Assembly: GCA_963851085.1 (NCBI GenBank)
Contig: CAWKNX010000019.1
Span: 124,001 to 188,000 of the forward strand
Direction: 5' to 3'
Source of the DNA: DATFVJ01 sp963851085
GTDB taxonomy: Bacteria > Actinomycetota > Actinomycetes > Streptosporangiales > Streptosporangiaceae
Length of the DNA stretch: 64,000 bases
Both the position numbers and the translations under genes were made by a program. This document shows, piece after piece, positions 16,335 through 24,388 of the stretch; position 1 is the stretch's first letter, and each line of letters opens with the position of its first letter. The notes under the pieces were generated by a model. It did no database searches. It worked only from the letters and a program-made list of their open reading frames with translations, and was not told where the DNA came from.

Positions 16335-18521
16335 CTACCTGGCGGGCGGGCGCCCAGGGCCGGGCGAACTGTCGATCTCGCCGATCACCTGGCCACCGAG
16401 CTCGCGCCTGATCAGGTCCATGCCCGCCAGCCCGTCGTCGGCGCCGCTGCCGGGGGCGACGTCAGAGGCGACGTGGTCGTCGTCGTAGATGTCGGCCTCG
16501 TCATCCAGATCGGGCCCCGGGGCCGGCATGTCCGCTGGCACAGGCGCAATGGGCGGATTGGGCGGCGGTGGCTGATCTGGGTGGCCGTCGGCCCCGGCAC
16601 CCGGCCTGCGTGTGCCGCCGCGCCCTTGTGTGGCGGCGGGCTGCCTGCTGGCCTGGGTGGTGACGTTGGCGGTGACCTGGTCGTGGCCGCCTGGCACGAG
16701 ACCGGAGGTCTCCAGCCGCCCGCGGCCTGCGGCCGGAACACCCCGGATTCGCCAGTCCACGCCGAGCCGCGCGCGCAGGACCCGGGCCAGGACCGCGTCA
16801 CTGCCGCTGGCGGAAAAACCCTTGAGCTCACCGTCCCTGGCGAACTCCAGCGTGAGGACATCGCCCTCCAGTGAGGCCACGCTGGCGTTGCTGAGCTGTA
16901 TCCAGGAGACCTTGCGCACCTGCCGGACGGCATCGAGGATGCCGTCCCAGTCGCCGCGGACGGCTTGGGTATCGAGGACGCCGTGCGGCGCAGCCGCGGA
17001 AGCGGTTTCGCCGGCCTCACTGGCTGGGCTGGCGGGGCGGGGCGGGGCCGGAGCATCGGCTGGCGCGGACAGGCCCTGCACGGACGGCGCCTGTCCGGAC
17101 GGCGCCTGTCCGGACGGCGCCGACGTCGGCGTGTCCTGCGCGGCCGGTTCCTGAGCGGGCGCGGGATGTCCGGACGGGACCGGTGCGGCCGTGGCCTGCG
17201 CGGAACCCGCAACCGCTGACTGGCCGCCCTCCGGCGCCGCATGCCCTGGCGCCGCATGCTCTGCCGCCGCGCGCCCTGGCGCCGCATGCTCTGCCGCCGC
17301 GCGCCCTGGCGCGGCGGCCTCGTACGGTGCGTCGCCCGCACTGCCAAGAGCAAGACGACGTTCCATCCGCTCCAGCCTGGCGAGCAGAGCGGCCTCGTCG
17401 GCCTCGGCAGCAGGCAGCAGCACTCGGGCACAGGTCAGTTCGAGCAGCAACCGCGGCGACGCCGCGCCCCGCATCTCGGTCAGCCCGGCATTGAGCACCT
17501 CGGCCGCCCGGGTCAGCTCCGCTGTGCCGAACTTGGCTACCTGCTCGCGCATGCGGTCAAGCTGGTCCGCAGGGCCGTCGAGCAGGCCAGAACGGTCCGC
17601 GTCACGGACCGCTCCGAGCACGATCAGATCGCGAAACCTGTCGAGCAGGTCGGCGGCAAACCGGCGTGGATCGCTGCCGGCGTTGATCACCCGGTCCACC
17701 ATGCGGAAGACGGCGGCGCCGTCCCCGGAGGCGAACGCGTCGACGGTCTCGTCGAGCAGACTCGCGTCGGTGTAGCCGAGCAGTGACACCGCGGCAGAAT
17801 AGGTGATGCCAGCTGCGTCCGAGCCAGCGAGCAACTGGTCAAGGACGGAAAGCGCGTCCCGCGCCGAGCCCGCACCCGCGCGGACGACCAAGGGTATGGC
17901 GGCTGGCTCGTAGGAAACACCCTCCGCGTCCAGGATCTGTTCGAGCAGCTCGCGGAGGATCTGCGGCGCCACGAGCCGGAACGGGTAATGGTGGGTCCGT
18001 GACCTGATCGTGCCGATGACCTTTTCCGGCTCGGTCGTGGCGAACACGAATTTCAGGTGGGGCGGCGGCTCCTCCACGAGTTTCAGCAGGGCGTTGAAAC
18101 CCTCGCGGGTGACCATGTGCGCCTCGTCGATGATGTACACCTTGAACCGGCTCGAAACCGGCGCATAGAAGGCGCGTTCCCGCAGATCACGAGCATCGTC
18201 GACACCGCCGTGCGAGGCGGCGTCGATCTCGATCACATCGATGCTGCCCGGCCCGCCCGGAGCGAGGGCAAGGCACGAGTCGCATTTGCCGCAGGGATCG
18301 GGGGTCGGGCCCTGCTCGCAGTTGAGCGACCTGGCGAGGATCCGGGCGCTCGACGTCTTGCCACAGCCGCGTGGGCCGCTGAACAGGTAGGCGTGGTGGA
18401 CCCGGCCGGCAAGCAGCGCCTGCCGCAGCGGCGCCGTCACATGATCCTGCCCCTTGACCTCCGCGAAGGTCGCCGGGCGGTACTTGCGATACAGGGCCAG
18501 ACTCGAAGGCTCACCTGCCAT
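16335..18521 (-). CDS. dnaX: DNA polymerase III subunits gamma and tau
   Basis: 728 residues. The clamp-loader ATPase has Walker A GPRGCGKTSSARILARSLNC, a zinc module (CGKCDSC), Walker B IDEAHMVT and sensor segment FATTEPEKVI, all in the first 370 residues. The next 200 residues are Ala/Pro/Gly-rich and contain direct repeats (APGRAAAEH and PSGQA units). A C-terminal domain (about 530-640) resembles the tau region that contacts the polymerase. DnaX opens and loads the sliding clamp. It is the first gene of the dnaX-ybaB-recR cluster and starts 54 bp downstream of the SRP RNA on the same strand. No A-rich frameshift site for a short gamma form was evident. Confidence 0.95.
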   Translation of the reverse strand: MAGEPSSLALYRKYRPATFAEVKGQDHVTAPLRQALLAGRVHHAYLFSGPRGCGKTSSARILARSLNCEQGPTPDPCGKCDSCLALAPGGPGSIDVIEIDAASHGGVDDARDLRERAFYAPVSSRFKVYIIDEAHMVTREGFNALLKLVEEPPPHLKFVFATTEPEKVIGTIRSRTHHYPFRLVAPQILRELLEQILDAEGVSYEPAAIPLVVRAGAGSARDALSVLDQLLAGSDAAGITYSAAVSLLGYTDASLLDETVDAFASGDGAAVFRMVDRVINAGSDPRRFAADLLDRFRDLIVLGAVRDADRSGLLDGPADQLDRMREQVAKFGTAELTRAAEVLNAGLTEMRGAASPRLLLELTCARVLLPAAEADEAALLARLERMERRLALGSAGDAPYEAAAPGRAAAEHAAPGRAAAEHAAPGHAAPEGGQSAVAGSAQATAAPVPSGHPAPAQEPAAQDTPTSAPSGQAPSGQAPSVQGLSAPADAPAPPRPASPASEAGETASAAAPHGVLDTQAVRGDWDGILDAVRQVRKVSWIQLSNASVASLEGDVLTLEFARDGELKGFSASGSDAVLARVLRARLGVDWRIRGVPAAGRGRLETSGLVPGGHDQVTANVTTQASRQPAATQGRGGTRRPGAGADGHPDQPPPPNPPIAPVPADMPAPGPDLDDEADIYDDDHVASDVAPGSGADDGLAGMDLIRRELGGQVIGEIDSSPGPGRPPAR

Positions 18522-18573
18522 GGGCTCCCATCCTCACTAGGGCTTGGAGAGGAAGAGGCTGGAAGAGGGATGA

Positions 18574-18664
18574 GGACCCCCCGCACACCCGTCAGAGCCC
18601 ACGTACCCTTGCTGCCTTCCGGCCCTGGGGGAGTTGGCGGGATTCACGCCGTGCGGGGGGTCTC
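18574..18664 (-). ncRNA. ffs: Signal recognition particle RNA (4.5S, small bacterial type)
   Basis: Read on the minus strand, this has the SRP RNA hallmark GGCCGGAAGGCAGCAAGGGT with the GGAA tetraloop, flanked by the asymmetric-loop strands and closed by a long terminal helix (GACCCCCCGCAC with GTGCGGGGGGTC). It binds Ffh for co-translational membrane targeting. Its location just upstream of dnaX and beside tRNA-Ser is conserved in actinobacteria. The ends are set from the terminal helix and may be off by a few bases. Confidence 0.93.
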
Positions 18665-18851
18665 GGGACAGTGTAGTGGCCCGCACCGGGGCTGACACCG
18701 CCGACCAGGAAGACTCGCGGCCGCAGCCGACGCACAGCGGGCCCAGCCGCCCCCTGGGACCGGGTGGGCAGGCGCGTGGCCTGGGATGTGCGCGTGATCG
18801 TGGGCACGGTTCTGCCGGCAGGCCAGTTCGCCGGACCGGTAGGCTTGCCCC

Positions 18852-18939
18852 GGAGGATTCGCCTAGTGGCCTAGGGCGCACGCTTGGAAAGCGTGTTGGG
18901 TGCAAGCCCTCGCGAGTTCGAATCTCGCATCCTCCGCCA
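18852..18939 (+). tRNA. tRNA-Ser (anticodon GGA), with encoded CCA
   Basis: A type II tRNA with acceptor stem GGAGGAT/ATCCTCC, anticodon loop CTTGGAAAG (GGA, reads UCC), a long variable arm (GTTGGGTGCAAGCCCTCGC), T-arm GCGAGTTCGAATCTCGC and discriminator G followed by CCA. Its 3' half from the anticodon onward (18,886-18,938) is repeated exactly at 22,028-22,080, marking it as an integration target. Confidence 0.96.
18886..18938 (+). repeat. Direct repeat / putative att site of island A (tRNA side)
   Basis: 53 bp from the anticodon of tRNA-Ser(GGA) to the CC of its 3' end, identical to 22,028-22,080. The identity begins exactly at the anticodon and ends inside CCA, which is the usual shape of a tyrosine-integrase attachment core in a tRNA gene. 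Confidence 0.8.
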
Positions 18940-19343
18940 CGCTGACCAGGCAATACGCCGGGCCCGCCCAGCCACCGCCGTCCTCGCTATTCCGGCGCAA
19001 GTCTCAATTCTGGGCCACATTTCGGTCCTGCCAGGCCCGCTGACCAGCGGCATACCAGGTTGCATCGGCAACCAAGAACTCCAACGACGGCTCACGCGGC
19101 GCCAGCCACGGTGCTCCTCGATCTGGGGTCCTGAGGGTTTGGACACCCTCGTCGCAGGTCGGGATCCCCTTTCCCTCAATCGCCGTGGAGGCAACCCGCA
19201 CCGGCGTGAATTCTCAGGGGTTGACCGGACGTCCTTGGCGCTCGGGGGTCGAGGGCACCGGCCTGCCACTGACCTCCGGCGCCGCGCGTAACACTCCCTC
19301 TACCGCGGATGTCCCCTGTGCCCGCGACCGCCGACCGGGTTGA
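18940..19343. other. Left part of island A, no gene seen
   Basis: About 400 bp between tRNA-Ser(GGA) and the LAL regulator. At 19,001 it holds GTCTCAATTCTGGGCCACA, 65 nt past the tRNA end. A close match lies 60 nt past tRNA-Ser(CGA) in the same orientation. No recombinase or excisionase frame is recognisable. Confidence 0.45.
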
Positions 19344-21932
19344 ATGACTGATGTGCTGATCGAGCGCGGGGATTTCCTGGCATCGCTCGAGGGACTGCTC
19401 GGCGAGGCGCTAGGCGGCGGCGGCCGGATGGTCTTTCTGGGCGGGGAAGCTGGCGTCGGCAAGACGACGCTCGCGGCTGCCCTAGCCGACACGGATGCTG
19501 GACAGGTCGTCCGGCGCGGTTGCTGCGACAACGTCACGACGGCCGAAGCGCTCGGCCCGCTCGTGGACGGCTTGCCCGAACTCGCGGCGGTGCTGGACGA
19601 CAAGGCGGGGATGAGCAGGCTTCGGCTGTTCCAGCACGTTCGCGAGGTGCTTTCGAAATCGCCGATGTTGCTCCTGCTCGAGGACGTCCATTGGGCTGAT
19701 GAAGCGACGTTGGACGTCCTGCGCTTCGTGGGTCGCCGGCTGGGTGGAACCCGGGTGATGATCCTCGCCACATTCCGCTCGGAGGAGGTGGGGCGCGATC
19801 ACCCCCTCACCGTTGTCCTGGGAGATCTCGCCACCTTGCCGGGCGTCATCCGGATGCAGCTTCCTGCGCTCACCGTGACCGGCGTGCGGCAGTTGCTGGA
19901 TCATGCGGGCTCGGCTCTGGATGCCGACGAGGTGTACCAGCGGACGGGTGGCAACCCTTTCTACGTCACCGAGGTGCTCGCAGCGGGCTCCGAGCGCGTG
20001 CCGACCACGGTGCGGGACGCGGTGCTGGCGCGCGTGTCTCGGCTCTCGCAGACGGGGCGGGAAGTCCTTGCCGCAGCTGCCGTGCTCGGCCGGCGCGTCG
20101 AAATGGACCTTCTCGTCGAGGTGTCGGGGCAGCCGCTCGCAGCAGTCGACGAGTGCCTGCACGGCGGCGTGCTGGTTACGGACGGTGACGTCGTGGGATT
20201 TCGGCACGAGCTGGCCCGGCTCGCAGTCGAGCGGTCACTTCCCCAGACCCTGCGGGTCGGCGTCCATGCCAGGGCGCTCGCGCAATTGACGGCGTGGGGG
20301 TCACGTGACGATCGGCGACTGGCACACCACGCCGCGGGCTGCGGTGATCGCGCCGCGGTGCTCCACCACGCGCCGCTCGCCGCCGCCCGGGCGGCGCGTC
20401 TCGGCGCGCATCGCGAGGCTGCGGATCAGTTCCAGCTGGCGCTGAGCTACCACGATCTGCTCGATCGGCGGCGGGCCATCCTGCTCGAGCAGCTGTCGTA
20501 CGAGTGCTATCTGACCGACCAACTCGAGAAGGCCAGGACTGCCCGGCTGGAAGCGCTGGAGATCTACGATCAGGAGCAAGACGCGCTTTCCATCGGCCGG
20601 TCGCAGCGCTGGCTGTCGCGGCTGTCGTGGTTCCTCGGGCAGAACGAGGACAGCGAGCGCTTTGCCGCGGACGCGGTCGCAACGCTGGAATCACCGGCAC
20701 TGAGCCGGGAACTTGCCATGGCCTACAGCAACCTGGCGCAGCTGCGCATGCTCTCCCGCGACACCGCAGAGGCGGTGCGTTTGGGTAAGAAGGCGATCGA
20801 ACTGGCCCGCAGGCTCGGCGACCGTGCGGCCGAGACGCATGCGCTGAACAACGTAGGCACGGCGTTGTGGCTGGCCGGCGAAGTCGTCGAGGGCAGGGTA
20901 CGCCTCACGCAGAGCCTGGACCTCGCGCTCGCCGACGACAGACATGAGCACGCCGCACGGGCCTACACGAACCTCGGCAGCTCCGGTGTCATCGACCGGC
21001 TGTTCAGCGATGCCGACCGGCACCTTCGCGCTGGCATCGCGTACTGCACCGACCGCGACCTCGATTCCTGGCGCCTGTACATGAGCGCCTGGTTCGCGCG
21101 TTCACTTGCTGAGCAAGGCCAGTGCGCCGCGGCGGAGCAGTACCTGGCCGACGTCATGCGGCACCCGCACCTGTCGCCGATCACGCGGGTGTCCGCCTTG
21201 GCGGTCGCCGGTGTGCTCGCCGCTCGTCGCGGCGACGACGGCACCATTGCGCTCGACGAAGCCCTCCCGCTCGCCATCCGCACCGGCGAGTCCCAGCGGC
21301 TGGTGCCGGTGGCCGCGGCACGAGCCGAAGCGGCGTGGATCACCGGACGCCCGTCGGACATCGTCGCCGACATCGACCGAGCCTGGCCCGCTGCCGTAGC
21401 GCATCCCCAGCCATGGGACCTGGGGGAACTGAGTTGGTGGCTGCAGCTCGCCGGAGATCACCGGCAGATCCGCGCACCGCTCGCGCGGCCCTTCGCGCTC
21501 ATGCTGGCGGGCGAGCACGGGGCGGCCGCCGACGAATGGCGAGCCCTGGGCTGCCCGTTGTGGTCGGCCTACGCGCTTGCCCTCTCCCCGGAGACGCGGG
21601 ACGCGCAGGTGTGTCTGGAGGTTCTCGACGGGCTCGGCGCCTCGGCCGTGCGACGCGCGGTGCTACGCGACCGGCACGCACGCGGCCTGACGGTGCCCCG
21701 CGGCCCCCGAGCGTCGAGCCGCGCCAACCCGTCCGGGCTCACGGCCAGGGAGATCGAGGTGCTTCGCCTTCTCACCGACGGGCTGTCCTACGCCGAGGTC
21801 GCAGAGCAGCTTTTCCTGTCCGAGAAGACGGTGGGCCACCACGTCTCAGCCGTGTTGCGCAAGCTCGGCGAGCCGACCCGCTCGCGGGCGGTCGCCGCCG
21901 CACTGCGGCGCGGGATCATCGCGCCAAGATAG
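19344..21932 (+). CDS. LAL-type (large ATP-binding LuxR-family) transcriptional regulator
   Basis: 862 residues. An N-terminal AAA/STAND ATPase has Walker A FLGGEAGVGKTTLAAAL (about 30-46) and Walker B LLLLEDVHWADEATLDVL; a TPR-like helical middle (about 330-700) follows, and a LuxR helix-turn-helix closes the protein (GLTAREIEVLRLLTDGLSYAEVAEQLF...KTVGHHVSAVLRKLG). Such proteins are often pathway activators of secondary metabolism or sugar use. It starts at ATG 19,344 with only a weak ribosome site. It is the only intact gene inside the 3.1-kb segment bounded by tRNA-Ser repeats, so its usual partner genes are absent and its targets are unknown. Confidence 0.9.
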   Translation: MTDVLIERGDFLASLEGLLGEALGGGGRMVFLGGEAGVGKTTLAAALADTDAGQVVRRGCCDNVTTAEALGPLVDGLPELAAVLDDKAGMSRLRLFQHVREVLSKSPMLLLLEDVHWADEATLDVLRFVGRRLGGTRVMILATFRSEEVGRDHPLTVVLGDLATLPGVIRMQLPALTVTGVRQLLDHAGSALDADEVYQRTGGNPFYVTEVLAAGSERVPTTVRDAVLARVSRLSQTGREVLAAAAVLGRRVEMDLLVEVSGQPLAAVDECLHGGVLVTDGDVVGFRHELARLAVERSLPQTLRVGVHARALAQLTAWGSRDDRRLAHHAAGCGDRAAVLHHAPLAAARAARLGAHREAADQFQLALSYHDLLDRRRAILLEQLSYECYLTDQLEKARTARLEALEIYDQEQDALSIGRSQRWLSRLSWFLGQNEDSERFAADAVATLESPALSRELAMAYSNLAQLRMLSRDTAEAVRLGKKAIELARRLGDRAAETHALNNVGTALWLAGEVVEGRVRLTQSLDLALADDRHEHAARAYTNLGSSGVIDRLFSDADRHLRAGIAYCTDRDLDSWRLYMSAWFARSLAEQGQCAAAEQYLADVMRHPHLSPITRVSALAVAGVLAARRGDDGTIALDEALPLAIRTGESQRLVPVAAARAEAAWITGRPSDIVADIDRAWPAAVAHPQPWDLGELSWWLQLAGDHRQIRAPLARPFALMLAGEHGAAADEWRALGCPLWSAYALALSPETRDAQVCLEVLDGLGASAVRRAVLRDRHARGLTVPRGPRASSRANPSGLTAREIEVLRLLTDGLSYAEVAEQLFLSEKTVGHHVSAVLRKLGEPTRSRAVAAALRRGIIAPR

Positions 21933-22027
21933 GGAACACGCCCGATGTGCCATTCGACCGGACGGATCGTCTAAGCCGCGGGTCGCCGACCTTGGCGGGC
22001 TGGGCTGAACGCAGGCCCGCCAACTTG

Positions 22028-22080
22028 GGAAAGCGTGTTGGGTGCAAGCCCTCGCGAGTTCGAATCTCGCATCCTCCGCC
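22028..22080 (+). repeat. Direct repeat / putative att site of island A (distal copy)
   Basis: An exact 53-bp copy of the 3' half of tRNA-Ser(GGA), including variable arm, T-arm and acceptor strand, with no 5' half before it. It should be the original chromosomal 3' half displaced by the insertion. Confidence 0.8.
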
Positions 22081-22484
22081 GCCCCGGACCGGCGGACTAC
22101 CAGGCTGCCGGACCAGCGTGCCACATGGTCTCTTTTCCCGTCTCATTGGCTCCGTCACCGGGCGATATGCGAAGTCGCACGAAATATAATTGGGGTCCTG
22201 ACCGGTACTGAGGCCTAATGCGATACCGGCGCCATTTTCACCGCAATCGCATGCCGTTGCGGCACTCTTAGCGCCTGGCCTCGCAGAGTTATCCGCGCAC
22301 GCGGCCACCGTTCCGCCCCGGTCACGATCGTCGGCCTGGACCTGCACGGCGGCACCGTGCTCACCTACTACCCGCCTTGCTGAACTCGCGTTGAGGTCAG
22401 CGAGCGGGCGCGGCGCGGCCGTGCCCAGCCGTGGCCGGGCCGATACGGCCGACTGGAAGGCCGCGCTCATCTACACTTCAGTAG
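22081..22484. other. Gene-free stretch after island A, with possible promoter of the next gene
   Basis: 400 bp with no recognisable gene. Near the right end TACACT (about 22,472-22,477) stands where a -10 box would place the transcription start at or next to the GTG of the following gene, suggesting a leaderless message. This is inference from spacing only. Confidence 0.4.
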
Positions 22485-22799
22485 GTGATCTTCAAGCAGG
22501 TCGGCGAAGGGCGTCCTTATCCCGACCCTGCCCTGAGCATCCGCGAATGGGGCAAGATCCCACCCAGGCAGGTCCGCCTCGACGAGCTCATCACGACCAA
22601 GGCCGTACTCGATCTACACCAGCTTCTGGCCAGGGACTCGACGTTCTATGGCGACCTTTTCCCGCATGTCATCCAGTGGCACGGAGAACTGTATCTGGAA
22701 GACGGCCTGCACCGAGCGCTGCGGGCGGCGTTGCACCAGCGGGCTGTGGTGCACGCCCGGGTGCTTGATCTTGATTCGGCTGCGACAGCGGGCGGTTGA
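22485..22799 (+). CDS. Small conserved actinobacterial protein with ParB/Srx-like DGxHR motif
   Basis: 104 residues. It begins MIFKQVGEGRPYPDPALSIREW, and its second half, PHVIQWHGELYLEDGLHRAL, has the strand-DG-x-HR pattern of the ParB N-terminal/sulfiredoxin fold. Close relatives are common in actinobacteria and I recall some being labelled VapB-type antitoxins, but no toxin gene adjoins it, so I would not assign that role. GTG 22,485 is the start; TACACT just upstream suggests leaderless transcription. Its 3' 131 bp overlap the tail of the convergent esterase gene. Confidence 0.7.
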   Translation: MIFKQVGEGRPYPDPALSIREWGKIPPRQVRLDELITTKAVLDLHQLLARDSTFYGDLFPHVIQWHGELYLEDGLHRALRAALHQRAVVHARVLDLDSAATAGG

Positions 22800-23994
22800 T
22801 GTGCGGGCGGGCGATTGGCGCCACGGCCGTTGACGGAGGGGTGCAGCCCAGGCAGCCCTGAGCCGCGCCGGCCGCCACCAGTCGCGGCGTCATCCACTCC
22901 AGCATCGACACCATCATGCTGCGCCACGCGATGGCGTTGTGTGCGCCGTTTGGCGTGATGATCAGCGGGGTTGCCGGATCTTGTGCTCTGAGGGCCTTGA
23001 CGAAACCTATGGCGCCCAGCACGTCGCTTCGCACCGCACGGGCCGCCCCGACCCAGAACTGCGGTATCCGGCTGCCCGCAGGAAGCTGACGGGCAATGTC
23101 CAGCGGGCTGTTCTGCCTGCGCAGAAGGGCATTGAAGGGGAACGGGTCAACCCGCCTGATCGCTTTCTTGTAGTCAACCCGGTTGTCCACCGGCCGGAAG
23201 TAACCGCTTAGCACGCCCGCGAAGCCAAATCGCTCCGGGTGACGCAGCGCGAGATTGGCGGCGCAGTATCCGCCCTCGGAGTAGCCGGCGATCCCCCAGG
23301 CCGGGCCTGGAAGCTGGACCCGGATTCGTGCCGCGATGAACCTGGGTACGTCGATCGCGACGAAGGTGTCATCCGCAGGGCCCCCGGCCTGGTTGAGGCA
23401 CTGCAGGGAGATCTTCCTCCCGCCGTTCACGTCGGGCATCACGAGAACCGCTGGATCCGCGCGGTGGCTGGCGATCAGGTTCTGCATGGTGGTCTGCACG
23501 TCCATGACCGCTAGCCAGTCCTGCGGCTCGCCCGGCTGCCCGTGGATGAGCTCGATGGCGGGAAAACGGTAACTCGCGTACTGCTTCTGGAAGTACTGCG
23601 GCGGCAGGTAGATGAGCACGTCGCGGGTGATATGGCTGGCAGCGCCCGTCACCGTCACGCTGATCTCGGCACCAGTCTGCGCCGCCTGCTGCGCGCTGAT
23701 CGCGTTACCGAGAAGCTGGTTGAACTGCTGCGCGGAACCTGCGCCGAGCGCGGGGGTTTGCGGGATGTTCTGCACTCCGCGGCTAGTGAAGTCGGCGACG
23801 ACCGCACCCCAGGTCTCGTAGTAGCCGTAGTACTTGTTCACCGCCGCCACCCCGAACAGCATGGCGGGCACGAACGCCACACAGGCGGCGAGCAGGCGGA
23901 AGACCGGCTGCTTGGCCAGCACGGCGCAGACCACCAAGGCGCCGAAGGTGAGCATGAGCAAAAGGAAGATCGCGGTGCTCTGCGGCTCTAGCAC
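22669..23994 (-). CDS. Membrane-anchored esterase-D / antigen-85-like alpha/beta hydrolase
   Basis: 441 residues. Two N-terminal membrane helices (AIFLLLMLTFGALVVCAVLA and a second ending AMLFGVAAV) are followed by an extracytoplasmic esterase domain: oxyanion region PAIELIHGQPGEPQDWL, nucleophile GYSEGGYCAANLALRHP, and a likely catalytic His in NGAHNAIAWR. The family (PF00756) includes mycolyltransferases and other acyl transferases or esterases. The last 50 residues are Pro/Ala-rich. GTG 23,994 is chosen for the GAAGAG ribosome site before it. The 3' end overlaps the convergent DGxHR gene by 131 bp, which is long for two real genes. Confidence 0.82.
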   Translation of the reverse strand: MLEPQSTAIFLLLMLTFGALVVCAVLAKQPVFRLLAACVAFVPAMLFGVAAVNKYYGYYETWGAVVADFTSRGVQNIPQTPALGAGSAQQFNQLLGNAISAQQAAQTGAEISVTVTGAASHITRDVLIYLPPQYFQKQYASYRFPAIELIHGQPGEPQDWLAVMDVQTTMQNLIASHRADPAVLVMPDVNGGRKISLQCLNQAGGPADDTFVAIDVPRFIAARIRVQLPGPAWGIAGYSEGGYCAANLALRHPERFGFAGVLSGYFRPVDNRVDYKKAIRRVDPFPFNALLRRQNSPLDIARQLPAGSRIPQFWVGAARAVRSDVLGAIGFVKALRAQDPATPLIITPNGAHNAIAWRSMMVSMLEWMTPRLVAAGAAQGCLGCTPPSTAVAPIARPHINRPLSQPNQDQAPGRAPQPAGATPPAALGAGRLPDTVLRATG

Positions 23995-24202
23995 GTCTCT
24001 TCTCTTCCACGGGGGGTCGCTCCGCGTCGCCCGGCCGCCGGGCAGGGCCATGGCCGACGACGCGTCACGTGCATAACGTCCAGGGCTGGTACCAAGTGCC
24101 CGGCCCGCCCGCTTTTCCTGCGCTCCCTCCAGTCAACGTTGCGCGCATCGGCCTGGGTTATCCACGGGCGCCGGGTCCATCGCTGATCCGGGCCGCATAT
24201 CG

Positions 24203-24259
24203 GCGGTGGAGGTGGGATTTGAACCCACGGAGGGGTTGCCCCCTCACACGCTTTCGAGG
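24203..24259 (-). repeat. Direct repeat / putative att site of island B (distal copy)
   Basis: An exact 57-bp copy of the 3' half of tRNA-Ser(CGA) (37,744-37,800), read on the minus strand from just before the anticodon to past the acceptor end. The 5' half is missing here; the sequence diverges at 24,260. The 130 bp from here to the first ABC gene and the 200 bp on the other side up to the esterase hold no gene. Confidence 0.8.
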
Positions 24260-24388
24260 TCTGTGCGTGTATCTCCGCATGTGACCCCAGGCGCCCGTGA
24301 CCTCGGTCTCCACCTTCACGCGGTCGCCAGTGTACCCGTCGGTCCAGGCGTGAACGAGACGGAAACTGAGACGGCGCGTACCGGGGGC

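Noticed and set aside
22485..22799. VapB antitoxin with a toxin partner
   Set aside because: I recall such a label for relatives, but no PIN-domain toxin or other toxin gene adjoins it.
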